A stretch of 64,000 nucleotides of DNA. Origin: Gigaspora rosea (Eukaryota > Glomeromycota > Glomeromycetes > Diversisporales > Gigasporaceae). The notes beneath the pieces are model-generated. The model saw nothing but the letters and a program-made list of their open reading frames with translations, was not told the DNA's origin and did not search any database. The position numbers and the translations under genes were made by a program. How positions within the stretch are numbered: the stretch's first letter is position 1; each line of letters opens with the position of its first letter. Location of the stretch: the NCBI GenBank assembly GCA_003550325.1, contig QKWP01001260.1, positions 88,029-152,028 of the forward strand. Direction: 5' to 3'. Of the stretch, positions 33,005-43,651 are shown piece after piece.

Positions 33005-33665
33005 TTACTTATAAAGATATCTTTAATAAAATTTTCTACTTCTAAAAATATATTTAACTAAGAAGCTACACTAAATTGTTTATAGAAACTTTTATCAAAA
33101 ATATAATATCTCTATAAGTTCTTTACCAAATTTGATAAATATTTTTTATTTTAATTCTATAAATTCATAAAATTCAAATAAAATAAAAAAATTTTATCAA
33201 ATTTGGTTAAAAACTTGCAAAGATATTTTTAATAAAGTTTTTTTTTATTTTCAAAAATATATATCTCAAAGAAGCTGTACTGAAATTGTTTTTTATTTTC
33301 AAAAATATATATCACAAAGAAGCTGTACTAAAATTGTTTACAAGTCCTTTTATCAAAGATATTTCTGCAAGTTCTTAACTAAATTTAATAAAAATTTTGT
33401 TATTTTAATTTTAAAGATCTGAAAAATTTAAATAAAAAACTTTTTTAAATTAGACCAAGAACTTGCAAAGATATATTCTAAAATTTTTCTACTTCTAAAA
33501 ACATATATAATAAAGAAGCTAAGCTAAAATTGTTTACAATAACTTTTATTAAAGATATCTTTATGAAATTTTTTTATTTTAATTTTATTAATTTATAGAA
33601 TTCAAATAAATAATTTTTATCAAATTTGGTTAAGAACTCATGAAGATAATATTAATACAAGTTTT
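33005..33665. repeat. AT-rich ~200-bp satellite, second block
   Basis: Continuation of the array at 30480-31015, with AAAGATATCTTTAATAAA, AAAAATATATATC(A/T)CAAAGAAGCTG and related words recurring. A short local duplication (TGTTTTTTATTTTCAAAAAT region, about 33240-33310) is present. Confidence 0.65.
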
Positions 33666-34174
33666 TAAAAGTTAAAATATTTAAGTAACAAATTGAGATA
33701 ATCTACAAATGCTATAGTATAAATAGCAAAAACCTATAATGCAAATAGCAATTTACTAAACTAAATGAGCTTATACAGAGTAAAAAAGCTTATTTGAGCC
33801 AGTTTACTTTATAATATTATTTTTATTAGAGATTATTTAAAAAATAACTTTTATTTATTTTATACACTTTATATCTTTAGTATTAAATTAGCTAAAATAT
33901 ATATAATCTTAATAGTATGTATTAATTATTTAATTATATACTGTGCATTATTAGAAAGTAAGGCTTGTTATAATTTTTTATATAATTAACTTTCTCTATT
34001 TCAAATAGTATATTTTAAAAATATTTGTTTAGAATAAAATAAGTTCAAAATATATATGTTACTCTTTAACCAAATATTAATAAAGTTCTTATATATAATT
34101 TCATCTTTTTTTTACAACCTTCTGCCCTAAAAAATCATCTGATTTTTGTCACTCCTCTAACTACCTGAAATCAG
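33666..34174. other. AT-rich spacer
   Basis: Nothing recognisable on either strand. Confidence 0.4.
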
Positions 34175-34374
34175 TTAAGTAACTATAGCACAAAATTCAT
34201 ATCACATGTTTAGTAAATCACAGATATAATATACTAAATTTGTGCAATTTCATTAGATTGCACAAAAGTTATATAAAAATTACCACAATCGTAGTTTTTT
34301 TATTTGTGAATTTTTACTTTTTTTGTTTACATTTTTTTTAAACAAAAAAAAAACTAATTACATTTTAATAATCA

Positions 34375-35200
34375 ATGGGTTCCCTACTAGCTTCTATGCA
34401 AGCATCAACCCGATTAATCATGCTATAGACCAGCAGATAGCATAGTTCTGGTGGTGGGATTTTTGACTGACTAGTCCTTTTTTTTTGTACCTCCACATCC
34501 AATCTCTTGTACTCTTCTATCCCTTAGATTGTAACACAGGCAAATTTGCCTGCGTATTTTAAAAATTTTAATAAAATTTTAAATATTGATTTTAGCCATA
34601 TCTTTTCTAAGTAAAAAATATTCTTTGAGTTTTGTTTTAGTAACTTTGTTATAAATTTTTTTTAAAATCATTAGAAAACTTTAATATAATAAATGTTTAA
34701 AGTTCTTGTATTGGCATTTTTACTATTAAAATTTTTCTTTAGATTTTTTCAAATTTTATATGTTCCCGTCTATAAAAAAAATCTTTACTTCTAATACAAG
34801 TCTTAATTTTTACAAGTAAATCATTAAAGTTGCAATAATGAAAGTTGTCATCCTTTATATAAACTACAATATTGTCTTAAGAACTTAGTTCTAAAACTAA
34901 AACTAAATAAGATCGCAGAAAAATTGTAATAAAATTTTTTAAAAAAATTTTTTCTTAAAATTATCTATTTTCAGCTTATATGTAACTATAATTTATTTTC
35001 TTATAATATAAAAACTAATTTTGCAAAAAAGTAATCCTTATTTTCAAATATAATTGTACAAAGTTTTATTTAATTATTTTAGCATTTTAAAAAAGTAAAT
35101 TAGAGCTAAAAAAGTGCAAAAACGCAGGCATATTTGCCTGTGTTCTACTACAATCTAAGGGATAATGTTTTCCACAGAAGTGTAACAGCCAACTGCTGCC
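34375..35200 (-). pseudogene. Tc1 transposase fragments, catalytic core lost
   Basis: On the minus strand, about 35200-35165 reads AVGCYTSVENI, matching AAASCSKSSVGNVI of the helix-turn-helix of the intact-length copy. About 34515-34375 reads PPPELCYLLVYSMINRVDAC, matching the C-terminal PPELCRKLVTSIPNRVDAC. The DDE core between them is missing and a MITE occupies the position, so the gene is dead. Confidence 0.6.
34520..35162. mobile_element. TA-flanked MITE with palindromic ends
   Basis: The 643-bp element begins TCCCTTAGATTGTA and ends with the complement; TA lies on both sides (34518-34519, 35163-35164). Just inside is CACAGGCAAATTTGCCTGCG, itself a palindrome, repeated inverted at the other end with one mismatch. 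No coding capacity; interior AT-rich. Inserted in the Tc1 relic. Confidence 0.8.
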
Positions 35201-35535
35201 ACAATAGTATAAAGTGAATTTCATGTTTATAAACATAAATTATTGCTCTACATTAACTTTATGTTAAATTTTTTATACTACCCATATTTGTGAGAAAAAA
35301 ATTTTTTTTAGTTTACACCCCTTTTTATATCGCATCACATTATCTTGGTGTTATACAATATTTGTACAAATTTGAAGCGACTCTAAAAAAATTTATTTTT
35401 TTGTGAATTTTTTTTTGAAAAATTCCAAAAAATTGAATTGATCTTTGCACTAACCCAAAAATGCTACTTTTTTTATTTTTTGTATAACTTCCGCATAATC
35501 TAATGAAACTGTATAAAATTTTAGTATATTATATC

Positions 35536-35698
35536 TAGAGATGGGCACCATGCATATAACTGCATGCATGCATGCAATTAATTCTGGCTAGTATTAAGAA
35601 ATTAAATTATAACATTGGTCAAAACATGCATGCATGCATGCAAAAAATGCATGTGCATGTGATACTAAAATAAAAATTTTGTATTTTGACCATCTCTA
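35536..35698. mobile_element. Short hAT-like MITE with GCATGCATG repeats
   Basis: The 163-bp element has ends TAGAGATGGGCACC and GACCATCTCTA, close to the terminal repeats of the full hAT copies. Flanks ATTATATC and GTTATACC match at 6 of 8 positions. Both arms carry GCATGCATGCATGCA. Confidence 0.65.
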
Positions 35699-35950
35699 GT
35701 TATACCATATAATTTGCTAAAGACATGAGATGAATTTTGTACTGCAGTTACCTAACTGATTTTGAATAATTACAATCCAAAAAGTGTTTACAATACAATG
35801 GTAGCCCTTGTACCTAGTGATCTAAATTAGATACAAAATATAGAATTCCTTTAAAATTGCTATATAAATAGTATACATATTTTATAATTATTAGATTTTG
35901 TCTATTTATTTCAAAAAATATAACTTTAATTTTAACTATTTTTAGAATAA

Positions 35951-36568
35951 GGGAAAATAAATTTGTCGCACCTGTGACATGTTGCACTCTGCTTCGACCA
36001 ATCAAATTGCACGATTTTATGGCAAAAAATTTTATTTTTAAAAATTTAAAATTTTACTTAATAAAATGTAAAATATATATAAAGTAGCACATCATATAAT
36101 GTAAAATTTATTCTGAATATCATTTTATAAGTTATAAAGATAGATCTTCTTAGTAAAAAATACCTTTTATAAGAAAAATCAAAAATTTTCAAAGTTAGCA
36201 CATATAAAACTTTTTTACTAAAACAATCTACTTAACTTAGAAAAAGTTGTTTAGCATAAATTTTACATGTAATACTTTAAATATAAATATAGATTATATT
36301 AGTAAAAAAAGTTTTATATGTGCTAATGTTCGAAATTTTTGATTTTTTTTTTAAATGTTTTTTTACTAAGACAATCTATCTTTATGACTTAGAAAAGGTT
36401 GTTTTGAATAAAATTTTACATAATATATTTTGATATCGCTTATTTTTACATTTTACTAGTAAAATTTTTAATTTTTAAAACTTAAAATTTTTAGTCTACA
36501 AAATCGTACAATTTGATTAGTCAGAATCAGGGTGCAACATGTCGCAGGTATGACAAATTTCTATTCTC
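35951..36568. mobile_element. Mutator-like MITE, 618-bp hairpin
   Basis: Ends GGGAAAATAAATTTGTCGCA and the complement of GAGAATAGAAATTTGTCATA continue as inverted repeats for about 100 bp, and the interior (AAAACTTTTTTACTAAAACA against its complement) extends pairing to most of the length. The exact 9-bp duplication TTAGAATAA flanks it (35942-35950, 36569-36577), as expected for Mutator-like elements. No gene. Confidence 0.8.
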
Positions 36569-36577
36569 TTAGAATAA

Positions 36578-37364
36578 AATACTATGCTTTATCTTATATT
36601 TAAATAGAATTCAACTATATTACTAGTAGTATATTTAAAAGAATATAATAAATCATATAGTATATTGCTTTTTAAACAAAAGAATATCTATGAACATTAT
36701 GAAAACTACATCCCATAATTTATTTTTTTTCTAAAAATATGTATAAAAAATTGGTCATACAGTGCGAGACATCTAAAGGCTTTCCAAATTTTAAAAGCTA
36801 ATAGCATTTAATATAACATAATATCAAAAAAAATGAACTGCTATTTTGTAGTTTAACTAATATACTACAACTTAGCAGCGCTAATTTTTTAAAACTTATT
36901 ATATATTTTATTTAAATAAGTTTAAAAGTGTAGTATTTTTATATGATATAGAAAAAATTATCTCAAAATGGGACAAGTCACATGTTTTAACTCACTACTA
37001 TTGGTTAATTTTAAAATATTTTAAAATTAATTTTAAAATTAATTTTAAAAATTAATTCAAAATACAGGATTTTAAAAAACATTATAAATTTTTGAAAATA
37101 GTCAAGTCACATAACTTAAAAAATAATAGAACATATTTTAATAGAGTTAATATTATACTATATGCTATATAGAAGCACATGGTAACATTAATTCTGATAA
37201 AAAACATTTCTTGTTATTTTTATATAACAATATTGATGTTATTGTTTATATTTTATAGCATGTGAAATTTTTTGGCTGTGGCATTTTCATGAATGATAAT
37301 ATCATTTTATGCAAAAATATAAAAGAAAAAAATTTACATGATTATATTATATAAACAATAAAAT
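36578..37364. other. AT-rich spacer
   Basis: No gene. Bases 37010-37060 hold a TTTTAAAATTAATTTTAAAA self-complementary tract. Confidence 0.4.
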
Positions 37365-37381
37365 ATAAATATTAATCTAAT

Positions 37382-37544
37382 GTTTAGGCCGCAGATAAGT
37401 ATTTAGGTTTACTTAGATATATGTCTGAGTTTTAATTCTTAACATTAGATTTAAAAAAATGAAAATTCTTTCAGTATTGTAAAAAGTTTCTATTAAATTT
37501 AATAAAGATAAAAGCAAGGTCTCACCTTAACATTTAAAAAAAAA
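37382..37544 (+). mobile_element. 5'-truncated LINE copy (163 bp)
   Basis: From TTTAGGCCGCAGATAAGTAT to an A-run this matches the 3' end of the LINE at 57150-63383. The exact 17-bp repeat ATAAATATTAATCTAAT flanks it (37365-37381, 37545-37561). Truncated 5' end, poly-A and long duplication are the marks of target-primed reverse transcription. Confidence 0.9.
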
Positions 37545-37799
37545 ATAAATATTAATCTAATAATAAAAAAAATAAAATAAAATTTGCTATTACCAGGTAT
37601 AAACATATAAGCTAAATTGGGCATTCTTTTATTACTTTGTTTTGTACAATATCTGATCTATTCATTTAATATATAATTTATCTATGCATATTTGCAAGCT
37701 AAATAATAAGTATATTCATAACATATTCTGATTAATATTAATATAGTTAACTCTCTTTATTTTGAACTGCTAGAACTGATAATTTTTACTATTATACAT

Positions 37800-40250
37800 T
37801 TTCAACATAATATTATTAAAACTTGTTAAATAATTCTGTATTACATTTAATAAAGGATAGTTATTAATATTCTAGTAAAATAAATCAAATAGAAATACAA
37901 GAGATGCTTTGTTGTAATTCTTTTGCTTTTAGCACAGAGCAAACATTCAAATACAGAAAATCATTACTACATATTCACTAAATTAGCCTGATTGAACAAA
38001 ATTACATAGATGTTGAGTGTTGCTAGAACTAAATATCAAGCAAATCTATTATAGTTAGATATTCAATGTTTTTGCACACTTATCCAAAATTTTGTCTTTA
38101 TTTTTACTCAGCTGTTTCACATGTGTTCTAATAAAAACTTTATTCTCCAAAAATGAGGTTTTAATACTAAGATTTTATTTTTGCCAAATATATATTAGAA
38201 CAATTTTTCAAAAAAAGAATAATAAATCATAATTACTTTCTTTCTACTATTAAGTAATATATGAAGCAGGCCTAGAATAGGCAAAAAAGACTTGATTTGT
38301 TGTAGAAATAAAGATTGAAATTTGGGTAATGTTTATATAAATAAGGCTTTTATAATAAAAATTTGGCTAGGCCAGTCCATGATAATTGGTGCAACTTGTC
38401 CATTTAAATGCTAAGTCTTGTTATTTATTGATAATATAAGATTTAATGCATTAACATAATCTTGTACAGAATATAAATCCTGTTTCTTAAATCCTAAAAG
38501 TTGAAGCCCCTTTATTGAGTGCTCTTTATTCTATTCCTCTATATTATTTTGTATAACTATGTATTGTTAATAATTTGATTGGCCCAAAATTATTACTAAC
38601 TAAATGATCTTGTAACTTCTTATAATCTAAATAAAAAATATTGAAATTCCAGTATACAAATAAAGTAAATACCAACAAATTCTTAGCACTTCTATGTTTT
38701 TCAGATTATGAACCAATATTTTGTTAAATACAAGTAGCACAGAAGAACAACCCAAGACTGGTTTTGCATTGCAAATAGCAAAATGGTTTGCTATTGAGTT
38801 GATACCATATTTTTCATGAATAGAATAATAATTATCAATATTATAAACATGAAAATTGGTTTAATAAAAAAATATACAATTAATTTTAATATGCTGTATA
38901 TTGATACATTAATAGGGATGTTACAGTCCAGCAAGGACTGCAGTTTGAACCAGTCTTTTGGACCAGTCTAAGTGGTCCATGGTCCATAAATTGAACTAGT
39001 TCAGATTGGTCCATCCATAATATATATTTTATGCATTACTTTAAATACATAACTATGCAATTGAGGCTAAATCAAACTTGTTCTAAAATAATATTGCAAG
39101 TACATTCTTTAGTTGAAATCAATTTACTGGAATTGGTTTTCATATATAACCTTTACAGCTGATTTCTAAATTAGTGGGATATATGATAAAATTTTTGTTG
39201 ATCCGCAGTAAATTTTCAGTAATTTACATTTACTAAAAATTTTATAGTTTTTGTCGGCCAATATATTATTTGCGTTATTGTTTGTTTTGATTTTTGGACT
39301 GATCCAGAATGTTTTGTAACAAACCATCCCAAATCAGTCCAAAAATCAAAACAAACAATAATGCAATAATATATCAGCTGAAAATTATATTATCAGGTGT
39401 CCCACTAATTTTGAAATTATCTGTAATTGCTAAAAATTGAATTAATGTTAAAAAATTTACTGGTTCCTGACAACCCAAACAGGATAATTTCTATATCTTT
39501 TTGTGCTTTACAATTATATTTTTAAGACAAGTAATTATACCTTTACATTTTTATTTATATAAAAAAAAACATTATACTAAAATCTCAATTCATATGTTAT
39601 GATAGTCAAAATTTTCCAACCTATTGGCTGCAGGTATACCAGTCCTTGAACTGGACTAAAATAGGACTGGTCCATGGACTGGTTTATGAAATTTGGTCCA
39701 GTTTGTGGTCCACTGCTCAGACCTGGCCTTTTGAACTAAAACCAGACCAGAACAGACCGTAACATCCCTATACATTAATAATATACAATTTACAATATAA
39801 CATGTTCTAAAAAGTAATTTTCTATTTTTGTTGAATGTTTTTTTTTGAATTTTTTTTGATATGCATCTACAGTTTTAGTGCATGCCAAATATCCAAGACT
39901 TGACATTGTGTCAATGGCCTCCTATATCATATCTAATTCCCTTAAATATAACTCTACTTCTAATTTATGCTAGTTAACAAATTTGTTGCGTAAACCTGCC
40001 ATTAAATAACACAATTCAACCACTGATTTTTTGGCTTCGATTTTATTATAAGCTGAGTATTCTTTAGAAATAATTGTACCCATCATATAATTAAAAAACC
40101 CTTAAGATCTGGATTTATAGTTTTGATTATTTATTCAAAATTCACCTGATCTAATTCCAAAATAGTACATTCCTAATATTTTTGGTAGTATAATGCTTTA
40201 GTTAGTTTATCTTACTTGAGGCAAAGTTATTCTATTTTTGGATTATACAA
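37800..40250 (-). pseudogene. Decayed gene of an unidentified, probably repetitive family
   Basis: Coherent minus-strand coding fragments appear in order. About 40130-39840: NPDLKGFFNYMMGTIISKEY, KKSVVELCYLMAGLRNKFV and DTMSSLGYLACTKTVDAY. After the hAT MITE (38913-39770), about 38860-38620: HVYNIDNYYSIHEKYGINS and LRICWYLLYLYTGI. About 38510-38240: QDYVNALNLILSINNKT, GQVAPIIMDWPSQIFI and SFLPILGLLHILLNSR. About 38230-38090: YYSFFEKLF, GKNKILVLKPHFWRIKFLLE. Stops and frameshifts are frequent. The reading order is unmistakably one protein, but I cannot name a domain. A transposon-encoded protein is the likeliest guess given the setting. Confidence 0.5.
38913..39770. mobile_element. hAT-like MITE with GGTCCA motifs
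   Basis: The 858-bp element begins TAGGGATGTTAC and ends with the complement, flanked by the exact 8-bp duplication TACATTAA (38905-38912, 39771-39778). GGTCCA/GGACCAGTC words crowd both ends. The centre is a palindrome (TTGTTTGTTTTGATTTTTGG and its complement), so most of the element can fold back. It splits the decayed gene at 37800-40250. Confidence 0.85.
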
Positions 40251-40456
40251 AATACAAATAATTTTTAAAAAAAGAATAAAACTAAAAATACATTAATCAA
40301 ATTATTTGATCCAGGATTTGTTAGTTCTACATTGTTTAATATAAGATAAATTGGTGCAGTTTCTAACACACTTTCTTTTGAACTTTTTTTTTGGATCTGT
40401 ATTCATTCGGTTCTATAAGTTTGCAATAATGCGAATGACAAAGTTTTTTTCCAACT
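40251..40456. other. AT-rich spacer
   Basis: Nothing recognisable. Confidence 0.4.
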
Positions 40457-41168
40457 ATAGATGCTGATGAATATAGATGCTGGTAAAATTAAATCAGAGT
40501 GGTGAAATGATTTTACTATTACACCAATCACTAATCGGTAATAGTGAAACTGGCATAACTGGTGAATTGGTATAATTGGTGTAATTGGTGAATTGGTGAA
40601 TTGGTGAAATGGTGAATTGGTGAAATGGTGAAATGGTGAAATGGTGAATTGGTAAAATAGTGAATTGGTAAATTGGTAGAATGGTGAAACAGCGGAATGG
40701 TAAATTTCCAGAGTCTGGAATTATTTTAGCCTGGAATTCGGTTAGTGTTTTGTTCAAGTTTTTACATTTTATGTTTTTACAGGCACACTTTGAGGTCAGA
40801 ACTATTAACCGTTTATAGGACTGACCAATTCACCATTTCACCAATTCACTGTTTCACCAATTCACCAATTCACCATTTCACCAATTCACCATTTCACCAA
40901 TTCAATTCACCATTTTACCAATTCAACAATTCACCAATTTACCAATTTCACCAATTCACAAATTCACCAATTTCACCAATTCACCAAAATAAAATTTTGG
41001 TGTAATTCTGGTGAAACTATTTCACCATTTCACCTGGTGAAATGGTTTAATTCCACCAGCATCTATACTGATGAAATATGGTGAAATATGGTGAAATAAT
41101 TTTACTACTATTGTTGAAATAGTGGTGAATTGGTGAAATTGGTGAAATTAATTTCACCTGCTTCTATA
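40457..41168. mobile_element. Outer hAT-like MITE, host of a nested sibling
   Basis: Begins TATAGATGCTGATGAA and ends TTCACCTGCTTCTATA, with TTTCCAAC (40449-40456) and TTTTCAAC (41169-41176) outside, an 8-bp duplication with one mismatch. Without the nested copy and its duplication only about 109 bp remain, made of GGTGAAATA-like repeats. Confidence 0.6.
40473..41067. mobile_element. hAT-like MITE made of ATTGGTGAA repeats
   Basis: The 595-bp element starts TATAGATGCTGGT and ends with the complement, flanked by the exact duplication CTGATGAA (40465-40472, 41068-41075). Its left half is a run of GGTGAATTGGTGAAATGGTG variants, its right half a run of the complement (TTCACCAATTCACCATT), giving a giant hairpin. 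The repetitive frames on both strands are artefacts. It lies within a short relative (40457-41168). Confidence 0.85.
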
Positions 41169-41176
41169 TTTTCAAC

Positions 41177-41928
41177 TTCAAGGTAAGGATATTCTCTTAA
41201 CATTTGTTTTATATAACATTTTTCATAAGCAAGTTCTATAATTGTACAAATTTAATATTGGCATTAATACAATTAAAATCAAACATGGACCAAAATTTTT
41301 GGTGGCAGTAGACATTTGCACGGATTTAGCTTTTTTTTTGAAAAAAAATAATAATGATTAGCATCACAAAACAATATTTTCACTAAATATTAAATAATAT
41401 TGACAATGAACTTACTATAAATTTGTTCTTGGAGAAACCTTATTCTAAAAAAACTAAACCCTGAAAAACCTAACCCTGAAAGACCCTGGAAAAACTCATT
41501 CAACTCCTTGGCAATGAAAGAAAATTTGACCAACTCTTTGGCAACAACCTAATTACAGCAAAAATTAGTCAACAAACTTAACTCAGTGAAACTTGACCCG
41601 GAGAAACTTAACTACTGAAGTTTAACTATGGTGAGACTTGACTACGATAAAACTTGATTATTATAACAAAACATGACTACAACAATTGCTCAACAAAACT
41701 CAATCACACGTAAACTCAACCATGAAGAACTTAGCAAAACACTATCTATTTTTTTTACAAAATTTTAATCAATCAAGATCATATGATTATTACGATTATT
41801 AAAATTATTTATTGGCCAATCACATCTACCAAATTAGGATCTGCAATTTACATATTTGTAGCCAATAAAATAGAACTTCCGTTATGCACACGTCACTTCT
41901 GAACCATGTTTATACTGGTGTGCTAGGT
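41177..41928. other. AT-rich spacer with degenerate AAACTTGACTA repeats
   Basis: No gene. Bases 41440-41730 carry an eroded tandem repeat of roughly AAACTTGACTAYGG/AACTCATTCAAC units. Confidence 0.45.
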
Positions 41929-41936
41929 GGTGCATC

Positions 41937-42197
41937 TATAGTTGGAGGTGAAATTCATTTTCAATTTTTTAATTTCAACAATAATTTCAACGATAATTTC
42001 AACATTTTTAATATGATTATAAATTAAATCTAAAACAATTATTGTATTTGATTTAGCTTAGTTTTAATTAATTTTTGACGTAATTTAAATTAATTTTTAA
42101 TATTGGAAAACTAATTTCACCAATTTCACCATCAAGTAATTTCAACAATTTCAACAAAAACATCTTATTATAAAGAGTAATTTCACCCCCATCTATA
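41937..42197. mobile_element. hAT-like MITE with TTTCAACAA motifs
   Basis: Ends TATAGTTGGAGGTGAAATT and the complement of TATAGATGGGGGTGAAATT. Flanks GGTGCATC (41929-41936) and GGTGCAGC (42198-42205) match at 7 of 8. The 261-bp interior repeats AATTTCAACAAT, a relative of the repeat filling 40473-41067. Confidence 0.8.
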
Positions 42198-42205
42198 GGT
42201 GCAGC

Positions 42206-42670
42206 AATATGGTGCACCATTGGCGTCACCAGGTGTCCTGCACCAGCAACCCTAATTAATAGTCTATGCTTGGTTTAAAGGTGAAATTTTGTGATAAAAT
42301 CGGATCATTTGATCGTGAGATTTATTTTTAGTGTAGGACAAATTTATAATCATCACAAATCTGCATAGTGATCGTCCATATGATGTCTACGTGTTAGCAA
42401 ATTCTAAATTCTGAACAATAGAAAATCAATGCTTATTGGCTAGATCAGGTATAACATAAAAAAACGAATCGATTTTGTATTGTCCTTCGAACTTTGAATG
42501 ATTCCCATTTTCCTAGTAGATAATCCAAAATAAGAACTAACAAGTTAATTAATGACAAAGGATCGATACATGTAATAACTTTCGAAAGAGTTAGGTTAAT
42601 TGTGAGAAATGTATTTTGACCGATTAAAATTTGTTTAATATGAAATTAAATGTTTAAATGTTGCTCATCA
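42206..42670. other. Non-coding spacer
   Basis: Nothing recognisable on either strand. Confidence 0.4.
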
Positions 42671-42678
42671 GTCAAGTG

Positions 42679-43643
42679 TAGTGATAGGAAAAATGCGCAT
42701 TTTATGCCTTATAAGAAAAGTGGTACGGTTTGTGGTACGCACGGATCTTGTGGCACGAACAGGAATGTTTTACGGAATGGAACGGCAAAAATGGCACGGA
42801 CATTACGGCAAAGGGTGGCACATAATATCACGTCATATGAAATGGCACGTTCAGATAACACGTATGTGTACGTTACACACGTGTTGGCTCGTGGAGAGCG
42901 AAAGATCAGTAAAGGATTTTTTTTAAAAAAAAAGAGCGATATCTCATGATTTCACTGAAGAAATTTCCCTGTGTGTCTTAAAAAAATTAATTACAAAATT
43001 TTGCTTCATATGCAGTTAGCTTGTTCATTATATTGATTACTTATGTAAGTTTATGTTTTAATAGTTAATCCGCATCGTTATCGCGGTGGCACGTGAATTT
43101 ATGTTCATTACCCGTGCCAAATTCCGTGCCGTTTCGACTAGTAAACTGCTGCAAAACCCGAGCCATTTACTGTCCAATTGGCACGGGCATACGGTCTCAC
43201 ACGGTACACGGAATCCGTACAAATACGGACCATACCCGTACAAATCCGGATCTTGACCAGTGCCACAAATGCCCGGTCCAATTTGGATGATAACATGCGT
43301 ATTAATGCGCATTAATGCGCACATTATATAAAATGTGCATGATATCGCATGATATAATTTTTGTATTTTCCCTTCGGAAAATATAGTATACGTGCACAAA
43401 TTTTACCCCTATCTTGCTCTTCTTTTATGTTCATTCATTTTTCTTTTCGGAATTTTTTGAGACTTTTGCATCATATTCCTTAATTCCGCCTGACAACACA
43501 CTCCATGGCCTAAATTATAAATACTTTAATTTTCCTATATAAAATTTAGACGGGTAAAATGCGCATGATTCCGAAACATGCGCTTGAATGCGCATTAATG
43601 CGCACGATTAAGAAATCATGCGCACGCATGAAACCCATCTTTA
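42679..43643. mobile_element. hAT-like MITE with GGCACGG and TGCGCATTAATGCGCA motifs
   Basis: The 965-bp element begins TAGTGATAGG and ends with the complement of TAAAGATGGG. The exact 8-bp duplication GTCAAGTG flanks it (42671-42678, 43644-43651). Left half carries GTGGCACGGA/GGTACGG words, the centre their complements (CCGTGCCAAATTCCGTGCC), and the right end repeats ATGCGCATTAATGCGCA. Frames at 42650-43399 run over these repeats and are not genes. Confidence 0.85.
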
Positions 43644-43651
43644 GTCAAGTG

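Larger units (their letters stand above)
34175..35815 (-). mobile_element. Internally deleted Tc1 relic
   Basis: At about 34180-34300 the terminal-repeat pattern of the Tc1 element at 22214 is recognisable (ATACTAAATTTGTGCAATTT, CATTAGATTGCACAAAAGTT). At about 35460-35530 and 35720-35800 the mirror half appears (TAATGAAACTGTATAAAATT, CAGTTACCTAACTGATTTTG). Transposase pieces remain between them. Two later MITEs sit inside it (34520-35162 and 35536-35698). Confidence 0.65.

Noticed and set aside
40494-41005. Repetitive frames of QFTISPIHQFT type on both strands
   Set aside because: Translation of the GGTGAATT minisatellite inside a MITE; equally open on both strands.
42650-43399. Several frames of about 80-113 codons
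   Set aside because: They run over inverted GGCACGG/CCGTGCC repeats within a hAT-like MITE bounded by an exact 8-bp duplication.
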